Shown here piece by piece: positions 9,001-18,800 of a stretch of 64,000 bases of DNA. The translations under genes were made by a program, and so were the position numbers. Origin of the DNA: Theristus sp. LFF4_11. Lineage: Eukaryota > Nematoda > Chromadorea > Monhysterida > Xyalidae. The stretch covers positions 62,001 through 126,000 of the forward strand of contig JASANC010000080.1 in the NCBI GenBank assembly GCA_030248135.1, given 5' to 3'. Position 1 is the stretch's first letter. Each line of letters starts with the position of its first letter. The notes beneath the pieces are model-generated. The model was not told the DNA's origin, ran no database searches, and was given only the letters and a program-made list of their open reading frames with translations.

Positions 9001-11309
9001 GCCAATCAAATGATTGGCCATGTTCAACTGTCGCGGTTTAGTTAAGGACTGTCATTTTAAGATACTTTGACGGCCAAGGTGAGTTTGAATGTCCGAACAA
9101 TTGAGATTTCATTCGTCTAAACGAGAACTTGTGCGCGGCGACCTTTAGATTCGCTCAACTTGTGGACTTACGTGAACAAATAAGCGAACGAACACTAAAA
9201 TGCGGCATTTTTATGAAGTGCTAACACAGAAAATCGTACAAAGAACGCCGTCAAGTGGGACACCCATCAAAGTTTTTTGTCATAAATGCCCATACAACTC
9301 CTCGGTGGTGGCTCGACCTCCCGAACACACAAGAGTCTAACGCGCTACCACCAAGGCCACCCAAACACGTAGCGAACCGGGCATCGGTTCGTGTGTCTCC
9401 GTGTCGCGAATCTGCACGACGAACGCGTGCGGACCGCGGTTGACGCCGCCCTGTATCAGTTGCGCGACGACGACGGCGTGATTCGAGAATTTTGCCAGAT
9501 TGCCCGGCCAACATTTCGCGGCCGTTATGGTCGGCGTCGACAGGATAAACCTGAATTTTCGGCAATTTCGTTGCGTTTTTTGCATTGACTGATGAGATGG
9601 CGTTGCAGTGGAATTGAAAAGCAGGTCGTTTTGAAAGCGAGAAACCATAAACGGGTTACCACCGTTCTTGCTTACTCGTCACTTTGTTGGTCCCATACGG
9701 CCACTGTTTCGAGTGCTCGCAAGTTGGTGCCTGAAAACGAGATCCATTCAACCGTTGTAGAACAAGGTTCTGGCCGGAAAACAGTGTATTCCGTAATAAC
9801 ACAGTGACGCTACACTGTTACAAGTAAACACAAACACACACACGCACACATGCGATCGAACAGCGTCTGTGTGAGTGTGCGTGTTTGGCCTGTGACCATC
9901 TAACAGTACGGCGTTATAATAACAGAGTACACTGTCTTCAGTCAGGCTAGGACTGTGTAATACTACTGTCATCATGTTTCAGCAAAATCATCAGAGCAAA
10001 ATAATCAGCAGCATATTTTCCCGTTCTCCGCCGCCGCACCATGTCCGAGCTCAGTCTGTGCGTATGTGCCAATGATCGCCGCAGTCAACGTCGGCATCAG
10101 CCATTTCTCCTGTTGTTCCTCAGTGCCTTGACCCTGGATGGTCGGCAGGAACATTGTGTAGTGCAACGAGAACGGGTGCGTGTCACAGCCGTGGATCAGT
10201 CTGTTGCAATTGAGAAACAATGCAAAGTTGCAATGCAATAACGAACAATGCAAAGTTGCAATGCAATGAGAAACAATGCAAAGTTGCAATGCAATGAGAA
10301 ACAATGCAAAGTTGCAATGCAATGAGAAACAATGCAAAGTTGCAATGCAATGAGAAACAATGCAAAGTTGCAATGCAATGAGAAACAATGCAAAGTTGCA
10401 ATGACTGAGAAACAATGCAACTCAGTTTTGTTGAAGTATCACAACCATTAATGGTATTTGAAATGCGTTGTCGGTAAAGCTAGAAGCTAGTAGCGCCAAA
10501 CATAGCACGAAGAATCAAGATTGGCTTTTGATTCATCAATCAAAACAACACGTCAAATGTCACACACGTAATTAGGTTTGTGCAGGTCTCTTTTTCTTTC
10601 TATTGCACCCTGAAAAACGCTGCCATGTTTACTCGACCATGTCGAGCAGTTCATGACCAAAAACACATCACACTGCGTTGGTTGAGAGTGTGCTAAAGAC
10701 AATATTCAAACAAAACTAAACCGCAAAGGGCGGGCACTCACGACTGGAAGACGAACGCGTCGCCAAAGTCAGTGATGCCCAGATCGGGCGTCAGGCGCAT
10801 CATTGCGGCCGACTTTCGCGCAACATTCGCAATGCGCTCCAATCGGCTCATGAACTGCGGCGGCTTCGGATCGCGGAACGCTGGGTTCGCCTCGATGACA
10901 CGCTGCAAAACGAAGGCAGAATGTTAGGGTTTTTAGAATTATAGTTGAACTCTATAACGTGGTACACCACGCCCACATGGGTGTGCCTTTGAACATACAG
11001 TCGCCCTGGTAAATTTTTAGTACCAGCAGTTTGGTTGACCAGGCACACACTATGTGGCGTGATGACTAAATTGCCCAGCCACCACACAGAAGGCATGCGT
11101 GACCGTCCGGTCAACCAATCAGCTATACATGACAAATAGCGGCGCCCGCCTAGATTTACCTCAAACTCGGCATGCCGTTCCAGAAAGCGTTCACCATACA
11201 ACACCACGGCGAGTCGTCTGGAATCGAATGTGGCACGTTTGCGTTCGTCAGCAAGATCCGCATTCACACCGGGCGGAATTCGGCTGGCAGCCTCGAGTTG
11301 CGTCGACAT
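71..11309 (-). CDS. ACOX1: Peroxisomal acyl-CoA oxidase (ACOX1-like), multi-exon
   Basis: FAD-dependent first step of peroxisomal beta-oxidation: acyl-CoA to trans-2-enoyl-CoA with H2O2. Exons read on the minus strand with GT-AG borders and matching phases: 11160-11309, 10742-10902, 10040-10200, 9676-9730, 9378-9550, 8716-8831, 8356-8414, 8123-8231, about 7612-7792, 7432-7507, 3808-3923, about 2580-2768, 1758-1892, 1195-1338, 487-690 and 71-133. Diagnostic stretches include GTYAQTELGHG, KCWPGNLAKFSNHAVVVAQ, RIPRENMLMKNAK, STQQYRLLPELAVAFAY and GCGGHGYAHYSGLPDLYG. The protein ends NRAKL-stop, a type 1 peroxisomal targeting signal. Start chosen at the Met opening MSTQLEAASRIPPG. The stretch between the exons at about 2580 and 1892 is not fully resolved; a short exon may be missing. 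Nearly every intron carries a different repeat. The family call is secure; ACOX1 versus ACOX2/3 is inferred from overall resemblance. Confidence 0.93.
302..366. repeat. 65-bp near-perfect hairpin
   Basis: The arms GGCATTCATAAAGCAG and CTGCTTCGTGAATGCC pair almost perfectly, with a second palindrome (CGCATATCTATGCG) at the tip. It lies in the last acyl-CoA oxidase intron. Looser relatives with GAATGC or CATTCATGAA ends and GTGACGC-type cores occur near 19321-19382, 38374-38450 and 38955-39090, suggesting a dispersed hairpin family. Confidence 0.7.
899..1083 (+). mobile_element. Short inverted-repeat element, family F, copy 1
   Basis: Begins GGTTCTGCGACTCAATGCG and ends with the imperfect inverted complement (CACTGAGTCTCGGAACC). 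The interior is shared with copies at 2833, 41681 and 48851: GACGTAGAAAGGAAAC, GGAAACTCGGATCAC, CCAATTTTGCATTCCCGCGTC. It has no coding capacity, so it is a MITE-like non-autonomous transposon. It lies in an acyl-CoA oxidase intron. Confidence 0.8.
1350..1476. mobile_element. Short inverted-repeat element, family J, copy 1
   Basis: Bounded by GCCCGTTTATACCCGACGTA and the inverted TACGTCAGGTATAAACGGGC, 127 bp in all. A 48-bp relative is at 37593-37640. It starts only 11 bp upstream (in gene orientation) of the acceptor of the acyl-CoA oxidase exon 1195-1338, so part of that splice region is probably element-derived. Confidence 0.7.
1919..2087. mobile_element. Tc1/mariner-like MITE, family E, copy 1
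   Basis: Terminal inverted repeats CAGTCGAACTCTAAATTATAG and, inverted, CAGTCGAACTGTAAAATTATAG, continuing into a second paired region (GCAATCAGC, GTGGTCACGTGCATGCATGC). TA adjoins the right end, as expected for a TA target duplication. Other copies are at 8508, 58842 and 62543. Family assignment is an inference from the CAGT start and TA flanks. Confidence 0.8.
2833..3027 (+). mobile_element. Short inverted-repeat element, family F, copy 2
   Basis: Same organisation as 899-1083: TTCTGCAACTGAATACGTG at the left, GCGCGCATTGGGTCTCGGGA at the right, with the shared interior GGGACTCGGATCACGTTGCC. It is in an acyl-CoA oxidase intron, just upstream (in gene orientation) of the exon ending near 2768. 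Confidence 0.78.
3179..3665. mobile_element. G-rich transposon, family C, intact copy
   Basis: 487 bp flanked by an exact direct repeat GCACATACAC (3169-3178 and 3666-3675), read as an 8-10 bp target duplication. The ends show a short inverted repeat (GTACCGAAG / revcomp GTACCAAAG). Blocks of seven or more G alternate with an AT-rich core containing TCATATATTCAGCTTATAT. It has no ORF of note. The same core and G-blocks recur in the interrupted copy at 27229-30242. The duplication length would fit hAT or Mutator-like transposition; that is inference. Confidence 0.75.
4482..4935. mobile_element. C-rich TA-flanked inverted-repeat element (family D)
   Basis: Ends are CCGTATTACCTCTATTAA and, inverted, CCGTATTACCTCTAATAA, each next to TA, consistent with a Tc1/mariner-type TA duplication. 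The interior has long C runs separated by AAAATAAA and two copies of the palindrome AAACCCCCATGGGGGTTT (near 4586 and 4904), suggesting two fused half-elements. It is nested inside 4037-7232. Confidence 0.7.
5947..6032. repeat. Tandem repeat, ~32-bp unit, three copies
   Basis: Three consecutive units containing TTTTTTCACATCTACATAAT followed by GTGAAC or GTAAAC. Located in the interior of the long-inverted-repeat element. Confidence 0.85.
6187..6462 (+). other. Exon-like open frame inside the 3.2-kb element, function unknown
   Basis: After a 3' splice-like TTTCAG near 6188, a frame opens MHLEQSLSFPPLEDMAFEAW. It runs through a possible 35-bp intron (about 6331-6365, GTAAAT to TTTCAG) into INSEPDFQAQAELGQ and stops being exon-like at a GTATGT donor near 6463. 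Composition is like the coding exons elsewhere in the window (GC-rich, codon-like), unlike the AT-rich surroundings. I do not recognise the family. It could be a captured host gene fragment or part of an element gene. Confidence 0.45.
7925..8097 (-). mobile_element. tRNA-derived SINE, copy 1
   Basis: On the minus strand: a tRNA-like head with GGTGGTGGCGCGTTCGACTGG (box A region) and GGTTCGAGCCC (box B, RNA polymerase III promoter), then a shared body (CTCGACGGCGTTTTGAACGC), ending with GGCTAAAAACGTCGCC. It is in an acyl-CoA oxidase intron. Five other copies occur in the window. Confidence 0.8.
8508..8664. mobile_element. Tc1/mariner-like MITE, family E, copy 2
   Basis: The right end, inverted, reads CAGTCGAACTGTGAATTATA; the left end is decayed (CAGCAACTCTAAATGATAGG) but the inner paired arms (CAATCAGCTGGTTGGTTGG, CATGTGATGCATGC) remain. 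It is in an acyl-CoA oxidase intron. Confidence 0.78.
9228..9365 (-). mobile_element. tRNA-derived SINE, copy 2
   Basis: The minus-strand head has CTTGGTGGTAGCGCGTTAGA then GTGTGTTCGGGAGGTCGAGCC, and the body has CTTGACGGCGTTCTTTG. Its head begins about 13 bp beyond the donor of the acyl-CoA oxidase exon 9378-9550, so the SINE nearly abuts a splice site. Confidence 0.8.
9757..9965. mobile_element. Long hairpin element with CA/TG-rich arms, family I, copy 1
   Basis: The left half (ACAGTGTATTCCGTAATAAC then AAACACAAACACACACACGC) is complementary to the right half (GTGTGAGTGTGCGTGTTT then CGGCGTTATAATAACAGAGT). A related hairpin is at 40945-41108, and an end fragment (GAAGACAGTGCACTCCGTTA) is near 62522. 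It has no ORF and lies in an acyl-CoA oxidase intron. Confidence 0.65.
10210..10417. repeat. Minisatellite, 28-bp unit, about 7 copies
   Basis: The unit GAGAAACAATGCAAAGTTGC plus AATGCAAT repeats head to tail with very few changes. It starts about 10 bp upstream (in gene orientation) of the acceptor of acyl-CoA oxidase exon 10040-10200. All frames stay open because 28 is not a multiple of 3 and the unit lacks stops; these frames are not genes. Confidence 0.92.
10955..11070. repeat. Hairpin element in first acyl-CoA oxidase intron
   Basis: ACCACGCCCACATGGGTGTG on the left pairs with CACACACTATGTGGCGTGAT on the right, with an inner pair around CTGGTAAATTTTTAGTACCAG. This is a short inverted-repeat element or decayed MITE. 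I found no second copy in the window. Confidence 0.5.
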
Positions 11310-12235
11310 TTTGAATCTAGTTTTTTTTTAAATATCTCCAAAATAAATTGCTGAAAATTTTTACACACGCTTGTATATTTTTCTTCAAAACACAGGAATC
11401 AAATAAACTGAAATACACGGAGCTAAAAACTCCGTGGGTACTTTTTTATAAATGCCTAGTATTGTTGAGATATTGCGCAAGCACATGACTTTTATTCAGT
11501 GTCTGACGAGCAATGCAATACCAAAAAACGTGCACAATACTGGCAAAACTACACGAGATATTTACATGAGAAAACGTAAAATCTTGAATGACACGTAAAA
11601 AATGTATTGTGTAAAAAAATAAAAAAGTTGACGCTCTAAGGTCAGCATAACAAAAAGGTATATCTCAAAAATGTTTTCTGTGCACTTCGATGATTTTTTT
11701 CCTGTTTCTTCCCTAAAACTAAAACTACATCAACCACTGTTGACTCAATGCTCAGGCTCACCAGCACGCTTATTCGCGCAAGCAACACAAAAAAGGCACG
11801 ATATCACAAAGGAAGCCATCCATCCAACATGCAAACACACGTGAAGTCCAAAAAATACTTTGATAAAAAAGGTCGATGAAACCAAACCAAAGTACACGTA
11901 CATCTTGTCAGCCAGGGGACACAACAGATAAAAACAATATTTACAAACTGAACAAAACGCACAATCAACAACAACAAAACAGACGCTGCAAAGTGTAAAC
12001 ACAATGCCAAAACAACAGCGTGGACGAAGACGCGCATGCAAACGTGACAGACACGTTTGAAGTTGTCGTTGGTTCGATTGATAACAACAAGGGCACATGA
12101 GGCGCACGTAAATGACAGTCTGCACAACAACATTCTTGTCTGACGTAATGAAAGCTCGCTCGTTGATTGGCTGACGGGCTGAATGAATCTGTTCAACCAA
12201 TCACAGGCAGGGCGACGTGCCGCGATCAATTGCTC
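11310..12235. other. Intergenic between acyl-CoA oxidase start and SIRT5 stop
   Basis: AT-rich. It should hold the acyl-CoA oxidase promoter (minus strand, just above 11309) and the SIRT5 3' end. A 42-bp hairpin TTGATTGGCTGACGGGCTGA..TTCAACCAATCA spans about 12163-12204. Open frames at 11745-12229 have no recognisable domain and no splice context; I see no gene. Confidence 0.5.
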
Positions 12236-15165
12236 TCAGCTTTCGTCTAAATTCAGCGCCTGAGGCACAGTCTCACCGGCCGGTCCCGAGAAGTAGAAAC
12301 TGAAAAACAATCGTGTTTGTCCAATGTATTCCAATCCACTATTTACTTTTCAAATGTATGTTGACTGAGATGACAATAATTGTTATAGAGTAGAAACAAG
12401 ACAATGCAAACAAAACCACCGACCCGAATGCGTGCGTGGCGGGCGTCTCTTCGATGTTGAACTCGGCGACGGGCACGCCGCGTTGCGCGATTTGAGGCGC
12501 AAACATCGCCGCTGGGTAGACGACCGAACTGGTGCCAATCTGAAAAAAAAAAGAAACGCCGCCAATTGGTTTGTTCTTTTCTCGAGAGAGAATGCAAGAC
12601 GTGAGCCATGCTCGCGGATAAAAGAAGCAAAACAAAAAACTGAGAGAGAATTACTCATTGCTCCCCCAGTCTGACACTGCAAGGTATTTGCGGCATCTGA
12701 TGCGCGTGTGCACCAGTCAATGTGGCGCCAGCATTCAAATCAACCAACTAGCACGATCGTTTTCGGTGCATTTCCGGTCAGACCAACATAAGACAGGCAT
12801 TGTGATGGCCGCATCAATGATGTATGCCTCACTCACGAACCGCCACAAAACTCAGTACTCGATGATAATTGACAATAACCAAATTCAAGTTGAGCCCTCG
12901 ACCGACCACCAAGCACAGGTCACACTTGTCCATGTGTTCATTTGCTGCTGCGAGCACGTTCGCATCGAGGTTCTCGCCGAACCAAACCACCGCCGGTCGC
13001 AGCATGCCGCCGCACTCGGCGCATTTCGGCAGTTCAGCCGGTGCGATGCGGGCGTTCGCTGTCTGCAACGGTGGAAATGAAGGCAAGCAGTTTATGAACA
13101 TGCGATGTTCTTGTGCGGTTGTTTTATTGCTGCCACCACTGCGGCATACGGGTGCAGGGGTGGCGACAGAAAGAAAGAAACGCCGTTTTCCCGGACTTGA
13201 AAACACCGGTTTTTCCAACCCCACATGGGTGTTACACTACACCAATTTGGCGTCCCATCCCAGCCAAACACTGCATAGTTTTCGTTTCACGAGCTTTTCC
13301 AATAATGTTCGAAATTGATTTATCTACGGTTTCAATTGACACCACCTGACTGGCCGCAGTGATGATGCGGACATTGAAAACATCGGGCACAGATATTTTC
13401 GAGTGTATGGAACCTTTGTTAAGACTGGCTACTAAAAAAGTTTTTCAGTTTGAAAGAAACCCGCAATGAAACCTGTGGATCCGGTGCACCGCAGCCGCGT
13501 AGTGCCTCGCAAATCGGGCTGTCCGTGTTGTCCGTTTCACGATGGCATTTCGTGCAACGCACGCGAAAAAGCGAGCCTGAGGCAGACAAAACAACAACAA
13601 TAAAACGAGTTTTACCATTTTCGAACAGTTTTGAACTAAATACAGCTCCGAATAAACGAATCAATCAATCAATCAATCACCGCTTTGAATGGCTGCTGAA
13701 GTCAATTTTCTTTCGAACGTCTGCAAACGTATTGACTTGCAGAGCCAAAAGAACACTAAATGTCCGTACCATGCAACCTCAACAGTCCCGTGGTGCCTGC
13801 CCTGACGTGCAAGTCGTCGACATTCTGTGTGATCACCACCAATTCTTTACCGGCCGCTTTCAAGCGCTTCTGACAGTCCGTGATTGCGTAATGTGCCTGA
13901 AAGACAACCAAAAAACTTCCACAAGCGAACGCTAAAATCTTTCTTCCCCCGAATACCGTGCATCTTGTTGGAATGTCGCGTAGGAATGACTCGCTGACAC
14001 GTGCGCTGCTGTGATATTGTCGCATGCATGGTGCACGCACGGGAGCCTGCTAGGCCTGTCCCGAGGCCTACCCAGGAACAGGCATCACCTGCCAGGTTAA
14101 CTCAAATTTTGAGCGAAGAAGTCGTCTATCTTTCATTCATTCAGCAATTTCACCTACTAGGTTGCCCCTTTTTTGGCCGGTTTGGCTACCTACCAAGAAC
14201 CGGCATGAAAATGCACCTCTCAAGTGTGTGCATGTGTTTGTGCTAGCTGCTAGTACAACCATACTGCGACACTAATGTGCACACACTTCTAGTTCTGGCT
14301 AGGACTTGGATCAACACTGTGACTGCAGCGCATTCGCCTGTAACGACTTGCAGTTTTTTTTACACACACACACAAAATCAAAACAGCCTCCAAAAAACCG
14401 GTACTTTGTTCGGCTGCTTGGTGAGCACCAACTCGCGCCGGTAATGATAGAACTCCCAGACGAGTGCCGGATTCGCCGCGAATGCGACCGGCGACGCGAG
14501 CGACGTCGCCTCGTACGTCCGCCAGAGGCCGCCGGCGCCGCGGAACGTCGGAATGCCGCTCTCGGCGCTGACGCCGGCGCCTGCGCGTCATGTGCTGGTT
14601 GCTGATTTGGATCGCACCGATCAAAGAATGAGCAGAATAGCAGGAATAAACAATTCGTTTTGAGGGAAAACACGTCGAATTTTACACACAAGTGATTTTA
14701 TGATTCTAAAGGGAGATTTAGCAATTAGTTTTGTTTGTGCGTACGCACGGACACGACACTTAAAAAATGGTCACGCGATTTAGAAAGCGTGTCGTGTGTG
14801 CTATCTTAATGCATTATAATTACAATTTTACGGACACAATTATCTGAGTTTGCGCACGCACGGGATTTAGAACGTCTGTGCGTGCGGACAAAAAACTAAA
14901 TGATGTTTTCGCCTTAAACAGCATTTTTTTCCGCACGCCCGTTGCACCGTGAACAAACGCCGCCACGTTTAATCGGTCATACCGTACGGCAGTATAAAAA
15001 CCGACCGGTCAACGCGACGACGTGCTTTGCGTGTTTCACCAATTCACGAAAGGCAGCCATGTCGGACGACGGTCGTTGTTGTTGCACGGCCATTTTGCAG
15101 TCGAATACGATGCCTGACACGCCGAGCAGTGGACGCAGACTGAGACGATTGAGAGCGGAGAGCAT
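12236..15165 (-). CDS. SIRT5: NAD-dependent protein deacylase, sirtuin-5 (mitochondrial)
   Basis: Class III sirtuin removing succinyl, malonyl and glutaryl groups from lysines. Seven minus-strand exons join in phase: 15006-15165, 14405-14580, 13770-13896, 13473-13576, 12907-13062, 12424-12539 and 12236-12299. Seen: NAD-binding [20 protein letters not shown]; catalytic loop TQNVDDLH with LLRLHG; zinc ligands CTKC and [27 protein letters not shown]. The class III specificity pair Tyr and Arg is present in EFYHYRREL. The start at 15165 gives a basic leader ([15 protein letters not shown]) resembling a mitochondrial presequence. The C-terminus ends ALNLDES. Length and order match the family. Mitochondrial location is inferred from the leader. 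Confidence 0.95.
13686..13746. repeat. Family F fragment
   Basis: GTCAATTTTCTTTCGAACGT followed by AACGTATTGACTTGCAGAG matches the right end of the family F copy at 43532-43722. It is in a SIRT5 intron. A similar fragment is at 25395-25450. Confidence 0.5.
14729..14896 (-). mobile_element. Inverted-repeat MITE, family H, copy 1
   Basis: 168 bp bounded by GTTTTGTTTGTGCGTACGCAC and the inverted GTTTTTTGTCCGCACGCACA. The interior (CACGCGATTTAGAAAGCGTG, GTCGTGTGTGCTATCTT) matches the reverse complement of 63316-63469 over its whole length. It has no coding capacity and lies in SIRT5 intron 1. Confidence 0.88.
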
Positions 15166-15805
15166 TTGAAAACAGAAACAAATGTAGTCAGAACGCGAAC
15201 AGTCGCGAATATCGATGATATTTGAAATAACAGTTTCAGGTTTCGGAATGGATCAGCCGAATTCGTGTTGAAACTTCCCAGAACGATCAGATCCACCGCA
15301 AAAAAATGTGTTGAAAATTTTATTGTTCACAGTTACAGAATTGAATAAACAAATAAATATTCATCATAACCAAGTTTTTAAGTTAAAAACACTTGAGACT
15401 TTAGAATCACTTTTACTCAGAACCAAATTACACAGAATCGTTCAACTTTCAACATTCATTTTTCACCTATCACAGTTTGTTGAATAGAAAGTGTTCCATA
15501 ATCACAAACAAAACATCAGTAATAGTGAGTTTTGAGTATTGAATAACGTTTCGAGTCAAATAACAACACCCATAAAACTTTATTTGAATGTAAAATTCTG
15601 GATTAAAATCGAAAACAAATATTGTTTGACAATAGACACTCATTCGTTGTGTCTACTCGAATTTACAGAAAAAAAAACGTAAAAACCAAAAGTGCAACGT
15701 TCAAGCAAATACGAAAAAAGGCCGAAAGAAAAAAATAAAAGTCACAATAAAACGCCTAAAATTGCAACAACTAACTGCTCAAACTGCTGCGAATGAACAT
15801 TTCAT
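15166..15805. other. Intergenic between SIRT5 start and ZNF598 stop
   Basis: Strongly AT-rich, no sustained ORF, no repeat recognised. Must contain the SIRT5 promoter and the ZNF598 3' untranslated region on the minus strand (several TTTATT motifs, i.e. AATAAA in gene orientation, around 15338-15356 and 15734-15750). Confidence 0.5.
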
Positions 15806-18800
15806 TTCACCCGAGCGATGGAAATTCTTCCCCAAACTGATGTGCCCCGTTGTGATCGGCAACGTCCTGTTCCAGAAGCACTTGACCACAAATGCTGCAA
15901 AAGAAACTTTTCGATCGAGATTTTTAATCAAGAAACCCATGGATTCTCGTGTCTTCCAAACCAAGTAATCGAAAATACGTCAACTGATTGGCTACACTTT
16001 GCAATACTGCATCAGCCAGCGGAATGCAGTTATCATTTTGCTTAAAGTCAGGCGCATTTGAAATTGGACAATTATCCACGACAAAAACCCCAGCCAAAAA
16101 CCCACCAACCTGCACACACGAAACTCGCCGGTCGCCCCATTGAAGCGTGCATTGGTCCAATTCGCATTCGTCCTGTGCCACGCGTTCGATTTCGTCGGCC
16201 GAGCGTTCTCGCGCTTCGACACTCTGCTTTCGTCATTTTGATAAACGTGCAATAATTGCTGTTGTTTCGTGACGTCCGGCAATAAGACGAGCAGCTCGTC
16301 GAAGATTTGCGCGAACAACTTCGACGGTATCAATTCGGCGACACGTTTGTAGTAGTCGGCCGGGGAGAGCGAGCCGGCGCGGAACTCTTTTGAGGCTCGT
16401 TTGAATGCCTGAAGGGTTTGGATAAAAACGCTTTGTACCATGCAACTCACTCGATGATTGGCTGACTTTGCACTCGAACTCGGTTACGCGCTAACTTTGG
16501 GTAGCTCTAAATTGATTGGTTCTGCCTACAAACAATCTCGATGCAAGTGACTTGAGTAAGCAACGTGCTAGATAGGCATTTTTTAAAAGCACAAAATGCC
16601 GACAGTTTCGATCCAAAATCATAAAACACCACACATTGACAGTGTGAATCAAAATTTGAATCAATCAAAACCAACTCAACCCCAGCATTGCTCGACACCG
16701 TGTTTCAATCGAGCACGCTGATTGGTCATAATGTGCTCACACGACACCAATCAATCAGTGCAAGCCAGTTGTTATGCCACCAATCAACCGCTCTTCTAAC
16801 GTATGTTTGTCACTTTATCACCGGTAACCTTTTTGCAAAATACAGAGCATGCAAAACTTTGAATCACATAAGAATGCATCGGGCACCCCATCGTTGACTA
16901 AATATGCTTTCGCTCTGTGTTCTACAAAAAAAGGTACCCACTTGACACCACCGCAAACCTGAACGTCGTCCGGCCGCAGCACATGCATCAGCGTCGCAAA
17001 CAGCTTCTGGTTTCGTTCGTCGAATCGCGTCGGTCGAATGAAACTTTGCTCAATTTCGGTTTGCGTCTGCTCAGCGGCAGCAGCAGGTTGCCCGCTAGTG
17101 GCTGCTGATGCCTCGACACCGATGCTGATGCTTTTACTGATTGGTGAGTCCTCAAAGCCAGGCGGCGGCGGCTGAGGTGGTATTCTGAGTGACGTCGGTA
17201 CAGCGGCCAGCGATGCGTCGAGCTCCACACTCGGCGCCGGCGGCGTTTCCGAGTTCGAGTGTCCGTTTTGTCGCTCGCGTCCCGCGTCGTCCGACTGGTT
17301 GTTGCGATCATTTCGAGTGTTTTTCGTCGTCGATAAATGAACCGGGTCGAAACCGGGCGGCGCCTGTGGCGGCCGACTAACACTGGAATCGCTGCTCAAA
17401 CTTGGGAAATCGTCGTCTCTGCTGACGTTTTCGTTATTGAAAGCAGCTCGTTCTTGACTCGTCGCTTTACTACGGTGTTTCGCTCGAGTTTCGTTTTCAT
17501 TCGCTTTTGAATTGACCGTTTTGAGCGGCACTTCGGTTGTTGTCAGAGATGGGGTTACGACATCGGCTGACGATACGGTTGAGGCCGGCGGTTGTTTGCG
17601 ACGTGGCCTTGCGGCACCGGCTCGGGGCAACGCAACCATGCCGTTAGAGTCGTCCGGTCGTTTTGGGGGCACTGACGATGTCGGTGGGACAATCGCCTGA
17701 AATGGAAATAGTGACTCGGCCTCATTTAGGAGTCTAGGATCATTTTTGCCAATTTTGAATTCCCACGTCATGCATGAAACTGTTTCAGGCAATCAGCTGG
17801 TTGGTCGCTTCTGAACTGGGGACACACTGATTGGTTCCGCCCAGTCAGCGTGCAAGAACGCACAAACTGCACACGTTTTTCCCATCGTTTGACTGTATCT
17901 ATCTGATAAGTTCACTTATCGCGCTTGTATTCAAACTGAATACAGTTCGGTATGTAATTGTGACGTCTCGAAACAGTGTTGTGAGATAGCCGAAAATTGA
18001 TTCTACAGTTTTACTATCTGACTAGACTAGACAGAGAGTACATCAAAGTTTCAAGCAGCCTTCGCAACAAAAACATAAAAGCCAACAACACCGACCCCGA
18101 CGATCTGACTGCCAGATGCGAGCGATTTTGGCTTGACTTTATCTTTCCACGACGCCGTCGCAATGGCACCCGCCGTTCCACTGGTTGATTCGTTTGTTGA
18201 CGTTTGCGTCAGCGTTGGGAACATCATGTCGTTCGTCAAATCGGCCGCTGCAGCGCCGAGCGAAAGCGGACGATTCGCCCAGGCGCCGGAAGCGATTGTC
18301 TGAGATTAAAAAAGAAACACGTGCAGCGGCGTTGTTTTGCGCGAGATTTTCGTTTTGCGCATGCCATCATTTGACTTCATTTGTACTAAAATGACATAAT
18401 TAAAAATTGTGTTGTCGAAACAAAGTTGGAAGACGGTTTCTCGCAGGCTAGGCTGGAACCAGAAGACACACGCATGAAACATCCTTCATTCGTCCATAAA
18501 ATCATGTCGATCCACAGGCAACAAGCAAGGATAAAAGCTACCTGAAACGCAGAAAAACGGACGCACGACAAACCTGAAACAACGAAGGCTGTGGCGGTGC
18601 GGTGGGTTCAGGCGTGACTTCCAATTGCGATTGTTCAACCGTCTGGGCTCGATCGTCCACTGCGCTCACGGCTGCCTTCCTTGTTTCATCGGCTTTTCGA
18701 TGGCGCGCAGCCGCAAAATGCAGCGAACCATGCGCCAGATCGTCGTCAATCACGCGGAACGTCTCAGTCGCACTGGGCGGCTCTTGTGAGCAGGGTGGCC

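Noticed and set aside
10005..10420. Repetitive ORFs with LHCNFALFLIALQLC-type units, and a CRISPR-like look
   Set aside because: The 28-bp repeats are contiguous with no spacers and their frames are open only because the unit has no stop codon; this is a minisatellite in an animal intron.
11745..12229. Two overlapping 140-150 codon minus-strand ORFs between acyl-CoA oxidase and SIRT5
   Set aside because: Cys/Phe-rich low-quality translation, no domain, no splice context, AT-rich DNA.
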